Assembly: GCA_028583415.1 (NCBI GenBank)
Contig: CM053269.1
Location: 26,217,477 to 26,281,476, forward strand
Reading direction: 5' to 3'
DNA length: 64,000 nucleotides
From: Protea cynaroides
Lineage: Eukaryota > Streptophyta > Magnoliopsida > Proteales > Proteaceae
Shown here: positions 1 to 9,500 of the stretch, one piece after another
Layout of the letters: each line of letters starts with the position of its first letter
How positions within the stretch are numbered: the stretch's first letter is position 1
Program-made: the position numbers and the translations under genes
Notes under the pieces: model-generated
What the model saw: the letters and a program-made list of their open reading frames with translations, nothing else
Told to the model about the DNA's origin: nothing
The model's database searches: none

Positions 1-60
1 CCTTTTCTCTTATGCTTAGATATGTATCACAGATCAAATTCTTCAAACCCACTTAGAACC

Positions 61-1069
61 ATGTTTTGGAGTTTCAGGCAACCGCAAATCTCCAATTCCA
101 TGTCGGTGAGTCATGTTCAGAGTCCTGAAAACTGCTTAATACATGTCGTTGCTTTAATTTTCTTAATGGCTTCAAGCATTTCTCTCTTTTATTCGTTATT
201 TATTTGATAGATTGTGGAGCTTCTTGTTCATATGGACTGCGAAGGATGCAAAAGAACGATAAGAAAAGCAATCTCTAAATTAGATGGCAAGTTCTCTTCT
301 TCTTCTGCCTACCTACATCATTTGCATTAGTCTTCTTGATGGTAACTAAACATGATAGATTGAATTGAACTGAAATTTTGTGGACAGACTCCAAGGTCCC
401 TTGCTCAAGTGAAATTGGCTATGTGATGAAACAAATAATTAGTAAACCTACGGATTTGACATGGTGCGAGGGAGTATTCTGGATCCTCTCCTCACATCTA
501 CCCTTTCTTTTGGTCAGAAAAAAAAAATTGTCTGTAGCACCAGAGTGCATCCAGACCATTGAAAGTGCATCGGTCACAAGTCTCGATGCACTCCCAATGG
601 CCAGGATCATATCTGCTACACCAAAGCGTTACAGACGATCCTGGCCCCCTTTGATTCAATGGGGCCCAAGGTTTAAATGTTGGTCCTGCACCCCATGGAT
701 GGTGTGAGATTCAGGAGAGGATACCGTATGGATAGAGTATAGAAATCGTCTCCTGCCAGGGGTTCGGCAGGAGACTTGGCTGCATCCAGCCGATGCCAGA
801 CAAGTGGGTGTCGGCTGGACCCGAGCCATCCATCCCAGCCGACAAGGTGAAACGCAGAGAGGTGTCGGCTTGGGGATCAGTTGGGATGAACGGTTCGGAT
901 CCAATCTACCGGCTGGATGCAGCCGAGTCTCCTACCAAACTCCTAACAGAAGGCAATTTGGATCCATAGATAGAGGATCCCAACTCATATGGCGAGGGAT
1001 TATTAAAAGAGTACATGGATATATATGGGAGAAGTGCCCCATATTTCGACTGCCAAAAACAGAAACTTT

Positions 1070-1164
<95 letters not shown>

Positions 1165-1736
1165 TGAGTGGGAGCTACAGTGCTACACCATCATTCTCTC
1201 TTATTTTCTCTCCTCCTGACCTCTATTAATGAATCTAATTGGCACCCTATGATTGGTGAACTCCCCCACCTCACCAGTTCAGAGAACTGCAGATATAGTA
1301 CTGCATATATATGCCTATATATAAAGGTTGGTTAGCATCTATATATCAAACTGAAACAAAGTCTTCTGCCAACCCTCATTTCACAGTTGATCCTTTGATT
1401 GTGGTGGCTACAGGGGTTGATAGCTTGGACATAGACATGGATAAACAGAAGGTGACAGTAACCGGAAATGTTGACCAGAGACGTGTTCTCAGGGCGGTGA
1501 GAAGCACTGGAAGAAAGGCAGAGTTCTGGCCGTACCCTTACGATGGAGAGTACAACCCATATGCGTCTCGGTATCTGCATGAATCAACGTTCACGTCGAC
1601 GTATAACTATTTCAGGCATGGGTTTAATGAAACTGTTCATGGCTACTTACCGGACCTCCCATATTCTACTCTTATAGATGATCATACGCTTTCAATATTC
1701 AATGATGAGAATGTTCATGCTTGCACTATTATGTGA
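61..1736 (+). CDS. Heavy-metal-associated isoprenylated plant protein (HIPP), three exons
   Basis: Exons are 61-105, 211-286 and 1414-1736 (stop included), joining to 147 codons in frame. HIPPs bind metal ions through an HMA domain and attach to membranes by a C-terminal prenyl group. Seen here: an HMA core with MDCEGC (Cys25 and Cys28 as the likely metal ligands), a hydrophobic start of exon 2 (IVELLVH), the conserved DMDKQKVTVTG strand and EFWPYPYDGEY, and a C-terminal CaaX box, CTIM. Met at X favours farnesylation. Length and layout match the short HIPP subgroup that starts MF-W. I chose the ATG at 61 over the in-frame one at 22 because family members start there. Intron 1 (106-210) is GT-AG; intron 2 (287-1413) begins GCAAGT and ends CAG, a GC-AG intron. 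The promoter lies outside the window. Which metal or partner it binds cannot be read from the sequence. Confidence 0.9.
738..965. mobile_element. Fold-back MITE (copy 1) inside HIPP intron 2
   Basis: An imperfect palindrome with no ORF. The left end contains aaatcgtctcctgcc followed by a hairpin to ggcaggagac; the right end reads back through gagtctcctaccaaac to aatttggatc. The flanking 10-mers atggatagag (728-737) and atagatagag (966-975) differ at one base, as expected for an old 9-10-bp target duplication of the Mutator kind. Similar elements lie at 8594-8853, 9295-9500 and 11610-11840. Confidence 0.65.
1073..1165. repeat. Compound microsatellite (AT)n then (GA)n
   Basis: About 27 AT units followed directly by about 17 GA units with one interruption, within HIPP intron 2. 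It is likely to be polymorphic. Confidence 0.95.
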
Positions 1737-2012
1737 TGCACCTGATCTCTCATTTTAATCTTTAATACCATAATTATCATGCTAACTTATTGTTCATACA
1801 CATTTGTATTTATAATATATAGTGGATTGATCTGTCATAGTCTCGATGCCCTGGCCGATCTTTGAAATCAGGGGATAACCAGTATCGTATCAGTACTAAA
1901 ACCTTGTAATGGATTCCTCTAGAATTTCTGGCCTAAAACATGGAATACTGTTGCTTTAAGACTAGCTAACAGTGTTGCTTCTCATTGTGGTGAAGACAAG
2001 AAGAATTCCTTG

Positions 2013-2176
2013 TGTTAGACTTTGGAGACAAACAGAGTGAAACTGACTTCAAGTTGAGAAACTTCTCGGTTGATTATTGAATCAATATAATAATGTCACA
2101 TTTATACCAAAAATAAGAAAGAAAAATTACAACATTGCCATTCTATATAGGCCTGGGTTGGGCTTTATATCTAACA
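2013..2176 (-). repeat. Copia 3' LTR, 164 bp
   Basis: Bounded by tgttag and ctaaca, a 6-bp inverted repeat with TG...CA ends, next to the purine tract at 2177-2185. 164 bp is short for a plant copia LTR. I found no matching 5' LTR near 6.8-7 kb. Confidence 0.75.
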
Positions 2177-3106
2177 GCCCCCCTCAAGCGAAGATGTAGA
2201 TGCCAATCGAAGACCGAGCTTACTGCGCATAAACTAAAATGAACCATGAGCGAGGGCCTTTGTAAATAAGTCAGCCCGTTGTAGGGTGCCATGAATATAG
2301 CGAGTGGAGATGACACCTTGTTGAATTTTTTCGCGAATGTAATGACAATCTATCTCTATATGTTTGGTGCGCTCATGATAGACTGGGTTCACTGCAATGT
2401 ATAGGGCAGCCTGATTATCACAAAAAGTATCCATAAGAAATGGATGTCAAAGACTCAAATCACAGGCAAGGTTGGCTAAGGCCCTATATTCTGCCTCAGC
2501 AGAAGATCAGGAAACAACGGATTGTTTCTTGGTGCGCCATGAAATAGGAGAATCACCATAATAAGTAAGATAACCCGTTGTAGAACGACGGTTCATAGGG
2601 CAACTAGCTCAATCAGAGTTGCAATAGCCAAAGATAATGGGCTTAAATCGAGCTGACATATGAAGGCCAAAAGACCATGTGCCTTTGATATAGCAAATGA
2701 CACGATGGGCAGCTTGTAGATGTGTATCTCTCGGTGCATGCATAAACGACTTAACAGATTAACACTATAACAGATATCCGGCCTGGTAACAGTAAGATAT
2801 AGCAGGCGACCAACTAATCAGCGATAGATGGCTGGATCAGGAAGCAAGGAGCCATCTTCATTTGTGAGTTTTTGGTGTTGTTCCATTGGTGTGGACATAG
2901 GCTTACTTCCTAAAAGGCTCGAATCAGACAAAATGTCTAAGGCAAATTTTTGTTGGGTCAAGAGTAAACCATCTTACATGGAGACTACGTCAATGCCCAG
3001 AAAATACGTCAATCTCCCCAAGTCCTTTATTTGAAAATGTGGACATAGGCTTACTTCCTAGAAGCCCCGAGTCAGACAAAATGTCTAAAGAAAATTTTTG
3101 CTGGGT
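2177..3106 (-). pseudogene. Copia RNase H and C-terminal pol (decayed)
   Basis: At 2234-2434 the minus strand gives a copia RNase H C-terminus: [20 protein letters not shown], then [12 protein letters not shown] and ADLFTKAL, all typical of this domain. Upstream (2440-3106) are degenerate pieces of the RT-RNase H connection with stops and frameshifts. No product is expected. Confidence 0.85.
2891..3106. repeat. 148-bp tandem duplication inside copia pol
   Basis: The segment beginning gtggacataggcttacttcc at 2891 starts again at 3039. The second copy was then split by the Mutator-type element at 3116-4851: the text following caagagta in copy 1 (aaaccatc...tttatttga) resumes after the element at 4852. 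The duplication is therefore older than the insertion. Confidence 0.85.
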
Positions 3107-3115
3107 CAAGAGTAA

Positions 3116-3592
3116 GCGTCCGAATCGTCTCCTATGCGTACGGGCATAGGAGACGCGGCGTCGACCGCAGGATGGCCGCCAAGTGGAAAGGCAGCCATCC
3201 TGCGGTCGATTTGTAAAAGTGTGAAGATAATGGGAGTGGGACGCGAAGTATCGGGAGAATTCTCTTTTGAAAATCGGGCCTGCGCAGACTGAAATGCAGG
3301 TCCGATTTTCAAGCTCCATCCCCATTTTATGCTTATCGTCTTTTGAATTTCATTTTTCTTTCAGAGTTTGAGAGAGGAGGGAGGAGAGAGAGGCGGAACC
3401 TCTGTTGTAACATCTTCACGAAGCAGACGAGAGAGAGAGAAGAAGGAGAAGACCGACGCAGAGGAGAGGAGTTCAGAGTTTGAGAGAGGGGGGAGGAGAG
3501 AAGGAACCTCTGTCTAACATCTTCACGAAGCAGACGAGAGAGAGAGAAGGAGGAGAAGACCGACGCAGAGGAGAGGGGTTCAGAGTTTGAGA
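3116..3592 (+). repeat. MULE left terminal inverted repeat
   Basis: Inverted complement of 4373-4851. It contains two palindromes near the end (cctatgcgtacgggcatagg and gaccgcaggatggc/gccatcctgcggtc) and two ~108-bp repeats ending in gttcagagtttgag. Confidence 0.9.
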
Positions 3593-4207
3593 GAGGAGGG
3601 AGGTGGTGGACATATAATGCTCATTACAAAGTTTTAGCATCCTATTGACAGTCTATTAATGCCATATTATCATGTTAAGTTAATCACTTCTCATTCTACA
3701 GGTTCTGATGAATTAATATTTTTAATAAATCGTTGAACAGACGATCCTATCAAGCTCCAGCAAGTGTAAACACTTAGCTAACAATAAGCGAAACAACACC
3801 ATCTTAGGCTATAAACAAGAACCAACTTGAAACAGCCAAAATAGCAAACTTTCAGGCTTCTACAATGACCAACGTTGGTTAAAACATTAGCGACGAAGCA
3901 GCCCAACACTTCCCCAAGTTGATTGATGCAAGAAAGCAAGATGATGTTTCGTTTCATATAAGAGTCACTGTTGGATGCAACATACCTTTTTTTGGCTCAA
4001 GATATTCCAATTTTGATGGTATTTGCAATCACCTCAAGAGAAATAAATTACAAATTATAGATGAGAGCTACAATGGAGAGACGTATGAGAACACACAAGG
4101 CTCAACAATTTTGTTCCCCTATCTCCATTTTCTGTCGAATCACAATAGCGAGATGAAAGGGACAGAAATCTAAAAAGATGTCTTGAAAAGATCAATCAGG
4201 TTCCTCT

Positions 4208-4372
4208 TTAACTCTGGGGCATGACAATATTCACCCTCCTGTGTCTTTCCATCACTTTCTTGGTAGCAAGTGCTGCTGCCTCACTTGCCCTTAGAGTTCC
4301 AGTTGCCATTATCGCAGCAAACTCCTTGCTTATCTCTTCCTGCACCTTGCTCCTGGCATCCCCAAGGGGATC
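4208..4372 (-). pseudogene. Captured C-terminal exon of a host gene inside the MULE
   Basis: Read on the minus strand from the inner edge of the right TIR, one frame is open for about 50 codons and ends at TAA (4210-4208). It encodes a helical stretch with KVQEEISKEFAAIM, ATGTLRASEAAALATKKVM and a short tail ending MPQS. The A+T-rich sequence 3593-4207 that follows looks like its 3' UTR. The frame has no internal stop. I do not recognise the parent gene with confidence; it looks like the coiled-coil C-terminus of a plant protein. Capture by the MULE is inferred from its position between the TIRs. Confidence 0.6.
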
Positions 4373-4851
4373 TCCAAACTCTGAACCCCTCTCCTCTGCG
4401 TCGGTCTTCTCCTCCTTCTCTCTTTCTCGTCTGCTTCGTGAAGATGTTAGACAGAGGTTCCTTCTCTCCTCCCTCCTCTCTCAAACTCTGAACTCCTCTC
4501 CTCTGTGTCGGTCTTCTCCTCCTTCTTCTCTCTCTCTCATCTGCTTCGTGAGGATGTTACAACAGAGGTTCCGCCTCTCTCTCCTCCCTCCTCTCTCAAA
4601 CTCTGAAAGAAAAATGAAATTCAAAAGACGATAAGCATAAAATGGGGATGGAGCCTGAAAATCGGACCTGCATTTCAGTCTGCGCAGGTCCGATTTTCAA
4701 AAAGAGAATTCTCCCGATATTCGCGTCCCACTCCCATTATCTTCACACTTTTACAAATCGACCGCAGGATGGCTGCCTTTCCACTTGGCGGCCATCCTGC
4801 TGTCGACGCCGCGTCTCCTATGCCCGTACGCATAGGAGCCGATTCGGACGC
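4373..4851 (-). repeat. MULE right terminal inverted repeat
   Basis: Mirror of 3116-3592. It differs by scattered substitutions (for example ctgtgtcgg for ctgcgtcgg), so the insertion is moderately young. Confidence 0.9.
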
Positions 4852-4860
4852 CAAGAGTAA

Positions 4861-6800
4861 ACCATCTGTCATGGAGACTGCATCAATGCCCAGAAAATAC
4901 GTCAGTATCCCCAAGTCCTTTATTTGAAATGATGTTGCAATTGATCTTTTGTCTTTGATATATGGGTTTGATCAGTACCGATGATAAGAATATCGTCAAC
5001 ATAAACCAATATAATTGTTTGTGTAAGCCCATTAATGTATGTGAACAGTGACGAGTAAGATAATGACTGTAGAAAACCCATAGAAAAAATCACATCAGCC
5101 AGTTTCTGAAACCACTGTCATGAAATCTGTTTAAGCACATAAAGGGATTTACGTAGTTGACAAGCCATGCCGGGCCCAAGAGAATTACCATTGTGCAAAT
5201 AGCCAGGAGGTGGGGTCATGTAAATCACCTAATCAAGATCGCCATGTAAAAACGTATTTTTGACATTCAATTGAAAAATGGGCCATTGTTTAGAAGTAGC
5301 CATGGCAATTAAGCATCTAACAGTGGCCAATTTGGCCACGGGTACAAAGGTTTCATGAAAATCGAAACCTTCCATTTGGATGTACCCTTTTGCCACTAAT
5401 CGCGCTTTATAGCACTCCATGGAACCATCAGCCTTGCGCTTTATCTTATAAACTGATTTACATCCAATGGGATGTTTACCCTCAGGTATAGGTTCTATGG
5501 TTCAAGTATGATTATGAATCAAAGCTGACATTTCTTCAGCCATGGCTTGCCACCATAATGGGCTCTAATGGGCCTGGGAATAGAAACGGGGTTCAATAAT
5601 TGCACAAGCCAGTAAGTAAAGTTTTATAAGATGGACAAGTGTCAGGAAAAAATAAATAAATAAAAGATTGAATAGGGTAGGATTTACCTGTATCGATAGA
5701 GGTGAGTAATGGAGAAGATTGAATAATAGTTGTACATACAAAATCCCCAAGCAAAGAGGATGGGTGGCAGGTGCAAGTAGAACGACGAACTGGTGGTATA
5801 ATTGCAGAATCTGAATCAGAGACCTCGGATTGCAGCCTGGGTTGGGCTGCAGAGTTTGGAATGTCAAAGGATTCTGGAATTGAGGATGGTGCCGGAAGGG
5901 AAGATGAGTCTGGAATGAAGGATGAGTCTGGAATGGGAGATGAATGTGGAATTGAGGGTGGTGTGGGAAGGGAAGATGAGTCTGGAATGAAGGATGAGTT
6001 TGGAATGGGAGATGAATGTGGAATTGAGGGTGGTGCTGGAATGGAAGATGAGTCTGGAATGAGAGATGGATGTGGAATTGAGGATGGTTCTGGAATTGGG
6101 ATAACAGAAACATTAACTGGATCATGAAGAGGGGATTTATAAGGAAATATGTTTTCATGAAAGATTAGATCCTTGCTAGTAAAAATAGTATTTGTCTCAA
6201 AATTAAACACTCGATAACCATGTTGGTTAAGAGGATAGCCAATGAAGATGCAAGGGGAAGACCGAGCATCAAACTTATGTTTGGGATTGAGACTTTTAAC
6301 AAAACAAAGACAGCCAAAAACCTGAAAGTGAAGATATGAGGGAGGTTTCTGGAACAAAAGTTCATAAGGAAGGTGATTTATGTGATAAAAGACGACTAGG
6401 AAGATGGTTAACCAAATAACAAGCAGTGATAATACAATCCCCCAAAATTCTAAAAGTAAATGGGATTGTAGACATAAAACACGAGCTACTTATAAAAGAT
6501 GTCGATGCTTTTGTTCTACAATACCATTCTATTGAGGTGTGTACGTATAAGTTAATTGATGGAGGATGCCATGAGTAAGGAACAGAGACTGCATGGAGGA
6601 AGAAAGAAATTCTGAACCATTATCGGATCGAAGAGATTTCACAGTAATAGAAAACTGGTTTTTAACCATCAATAAAAAATGGGTAAGATGCATGTAGCAA
6701 TCAAACTTATGATGCATTAAAAAACCCCAAGTAGCACGAGAAAAATCATCTACAATGCATAGAAAAAACAAAACCCAGTGTAAGAAGGGGTAGTGGAAGG
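4861..6800 (-). pseudogene. Copia integrase and reverse transcriptase (decayed)
   Basis: Minus-strand order: integrase core at 6529-6771 (FLCIVDDFSRATWGFLM, then SLRSDNGSEFLS, retaining two catalytic Asp); integrase C-terminus at 6170-6357 (FQVFGCLCFVK, FIGYPLNQHGYRVFN); a low-complexity linker; RT start at 5229-5420 ([34 protein letters not shown]); and an RT catalytic box at about 4960-5030 reading ILVYVDDILIIG. Stops and frameshifts break the frame repeatedly. Confidence 0.85.
5880..6110. repeat. 72-bp minisatellite in the copia polyprotein linker
   Basis: Units starting gatgagtctgg lie at 5903, 5975 and 6047, a 72-bp period. On the minus strand they code for a Pro/Ser/Ile-rich 24-residue repeat between integrase and RT. 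The frame is kept, so the linker expanded while still coding. Confidence 0.85.
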
Positions 6801-6835
6801 TCCCTAAATAGAATGAGAGGACCCTTGTAGTTTAC

Positions 6836-8495
6836 TCTCTCCCTCTCTCTCTCTCTCTCTCTTTCCGTGGGATGGCAGGACTAATATGAGCGGTCTTAAC
6901 CTGATGTGTAGAATTATCATGGGCCTATTTTCATAATGCCTTAGATTTGGGTTGTACTTGGGATGAAGCCTAGTTTGAGTTATTCCAGTCTGTATGGGCT
7001 AGGGCTAGCTTGACTTTGCAATTGGATCATCCTTAACAAAAATGTTGTTGTTACTTAAAATTTGCTACTGCTTAAAAGCGTACCCAACTCAACTCGGCTG
7101 GACCCAGCCCACCCAAAACTCATTCTAGGCCGACTGAGAATAATTGAAGACCCTTTAAATGTTCATCATAACAGGATAAAGCCCACATTATGAGTTGCAA
7201 GCTTCATAAGCTTTGCTTTGATGATACCTTGGCTGTATCCTCTTTATCTAGTGCATGAATTTCTGTTTTACCCAAAAAAGAAAGAAAGAACACTATATCA
7301 AAAAAAGCCTAAGTAATAAGAAGGAAACATATTTTTCCATTAAACAAAATAAAAAAGAGAAAACTAGGGAGTAACATGTACAAGGTTTTACCATGGGAAT
7401 GGCATTTATCAAGCTACAAATATAATTAGGTACAACTCTAGGTTTCAAAATGGAGGCCAAACCAAAATGACCGACCAACAGACCAAACTCTTTATTGGTT
7501 TGGTATTGTTTTTTGTTTTTATCAATCGGCGGCTCTACCCCAAGGCCCACCCTTTGTTGTATGACATGACGCTCTACCTTCCTACCCTCGATTTCTTTGG
7601 TGTTTAGACGGGAGACTCCCTCCTCATAGATTTATACCAAACTAGCTTCTAGATAAGAAAACCTAAACAAATCCAATCAAGTTAAAATTGACTCATCATC
7701 TATCCAAGTGTGCTGTCTCCTCTCGGCTTTCCACTCTCTGGGGACCATAGATTTTTTTTTTTTTTTTTTTTTTTTTGTGCATCATATCCTTTGTTGATGA
7801 TAATACCGAAGGTGGAGATCTGTGGTTCTTCAGTTCTTTTCTTTGCCGAGGATCCTGACCCTGATTTTTTCATGTATTCTTTTATTTTTTTATTAATATA
7901 TTCATTTGCTGACCTTTGAAAAAAAAAAAAGAAGTTGAGTAATCAGTTTTAGAACCATGTGACAAATTTTGATTTAGAAGATCCCTAAACCTTACCCACA
8001 ATCTTATAACCCTAAGATATCCATCTCTCAACCTTCAACCACACAAAAATGAAACCAAACCAGTAAAGAATAATGCTCATCCTCACGTGAAGGAAGTACC
8101 TTTCTATCTCAGTGCAATCACAACAAGAACAGCCACAAGTCCTTACTTTTGTGTTGTTTCATTCATCTGGGATATGAAGGAATTTTTTAATGGTGAGATG
8201 GGCCCCATGTGGAGTTCAAGATAAAGCATCCTCCCATATGTTTCACCCAATGAACAGCTTTACTCTTTTTTCTTTAATATGTTTTACTTTTAAACTAGGA
8301 TCCTACCAGATTTTATCATTAATTAATGCAAGTAAAAAGTGAATACATTTATTCTAATGAATTCCAACATACCGTATATTCATGATTCCCAAAACAAACC
8401 CTAAAAAGGCCTACTTTGATCAGTGGGTCATTGGGTAACTCATGATTAATTGGATATTCAGTACCTAAGTTGTAGTGATTTCATTTTTTAGGGGT
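6836..8495. other. Non-coding stretch
   Basis: It starts with a CT tract (6836-6862). A poly-T run lies at 7750-7776 and poly-A at 7919-7931. No supported ORF, RNA gene or inverted-repeat element was seen. The 109-bp stretch around 7080 (acccaactcaactcggctgg) resembles the C/A-rich ends of plant hAT elements, but I found no ends or target duplication. Confidence 0.6.
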
Positions 8496-8617
8496 TTGAT
8501 ATAAAGTTTTGGAATTTGGACTCCATTAGTGGGGATCCAAATCGTCTCCTGCCAAATTGATATAAAGTTTTGGAATTTGGACTCCATTAGTGGGGATCCA
8601 AATCTTCTCCTGCCAAG
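8496..8617. repeat. 61-bp tandem duplication across a MITE edge
   Basis: Two 61-bp units (8496-8556 and 8557-8617) differ at one base (atcgtctcc versus atcttctcc). Each unit holds host flank, the MITE target duplication and the first ~24 bases of the MITE, so duplication followed insertion. Confidence 0.9.
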
Positions 8618-8853
8618 GGTTTGGCAGGAGGGGCAGGAGACTCGGCTGTGACCAGTTGATGCCCATCACGTGGACATTGAGGCGTTGACTGGATCTGAAC
8701 TATCCATCTAGCCGATAAGGTGGTTCGACAGAGAGGTATCGGCTAATGTACCATCGGTGGCTGGACGGTTCGGATCCAATCAAAGCCCACGTGTGGGGCA
8801 TCGGCTAGATGCCGAGTCTCCTGCCGAACCTCTAGCAAGAGATGATTTCTATA
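8594..8853. mobile_element. Fold-back MITE (copy 2)
   Basis: Flanked by ccattagtgg on both sides (8584-8593 and 8854-8863), a perfect 10-bp direct repeat. The left arm from ggatccaaatcttctcctgc to cccatcacgtgg pairs over its length with the right arm starting ccacgtgtggggcatc. Each arm has a subterminal hairpin (ctcctgcc...ggcaggag). No coding capacity. Confidence 0.85.
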
Positions 8854-8863
8854 CCATTAGTGG

Positions 8864-9294
8864 AAGGATCTCTACCTGATTTCAGATTAAGTCAACCTGA
8901 AATATTTTTCTCTTGTTATAGGTTCACAAAAACTATTTTCTATTTTTCCTTTAAATTAAAAAGAGAAATGTAATTGGTGTAGAATATAAAATGTGTATAT
9001 TAATTAAGAAGTAATTCAATTGATTTTCAAATTTAATAAATATTTTGGGATTTGGACTTCGCCATATAAGAAGAGTAAAATAATTCAATCACACTCACAC
9101 CAGCAAAATCTGTGAAAAAAAAGAAAAAAGAAAAAGAACAATTGACTACTTTCAAAAAAGTGCTGAAGGGTTAACTTTAACTTTAACTTCTTGGGTGCCT
9201 ACCACAAAGAACGGTTGGCTTCATCTTCTTCAGTGTTGACTATGATTCGGACACAATTTATATGAATTTTTTATTATTATTTTTTTGATTTTGG
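8864..9294. other. Non-coding A+T-rich stretch
   Basis: Nothing recognisable beyond short A-rich tracts around 9115-9140. Confidence 0.6.
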
Positions 9295-9500
9295 GGATTC
9301 AAATCGCCGAGCAGATTCGGTTTCTACCAGTCGGTGCCTCTGAACCTTCCATCAGAGTCGATAAAGTGAGCAGACAAGGGATGTCAACTTATACACCAGT
9401 TCAGATGGAGGGCTCCGATCTAACTGATGCCCACGTATCGAGCATCGACTAGTAGAAATCGAGTCTCCTCTCAAACCCTGGAAAGAGACGATTTGAATTC
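9295..9500. mobile_element. Fold-back MITE (copy 3, diverged)
   Basis: The ends gattcaaatcgcc and gacgatttgaattc are inverted. The arms carry accagtcggtgcc and gcatcgactagtagaaa, matching the layout of copies 1 and 2. No clear target duplication. Confidence 0.5.

Larger units (their letters stand above)
3116..4851. mobile_element. Non-autonomous Mutator-type element (Pack-MULE-like) with long TIRs
   Basis: The left end gcgtccgaatcg and right end cgattcggacgc are exact inverted complements. Both sides are flanked by caagagtaa (3107-3115 and 4852-4860), a perfect 9-bp target duplication diagnostic of Mutator elements. The TIRs are about 477 bp (3116-3592 and 4373-4851), nearly identical, and each contains two tandem copies of a ~108-bp unit rich in GAGA, plus a subterminal hairpin (tctcctatgcgtacgggcat...). 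There is no transposase. The centre (3593-4372) holds a captured gene 3' end, so it would have been moved by an autonomous MULE elsewhere. Confidence 0.92.
2013..6835 (-). mobile_element. Ty1/copia retrotransposon, 5'-truncated, interrupted by a MULE
   Basis: On the minus strand the order is integrase, reverse transcriptase, RNase H, polypurine tract, 3' LTR, which is the copia order. The 3' LTR is 2013-2176 and a purine tract gaggggggc lies just inside it. Gag, protease, the 5' LTR and primer site are missing; homology fades near 6835 at a CT-rich tract. The body is split by the Mutator-type element at 3116-4851 and carries a 148-bp internal tandem duplication. It begins about 275 bp downstream of the HIPP stop codon. 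Confidence 0.85.

Noticed and set aside
804..1229. 141-codon plus-strand ORF within HIPP intron 2
   Set aside because: It reads through a MITE and the AT/GA microsatellite; no domain.
5771..6127. 118-codon plus-strand ORF rich in Gly/Asp/Glu
   Set aside because: It is the opposite strand of the copia linker minisatellite; the minus frame has flanking integrase homology.
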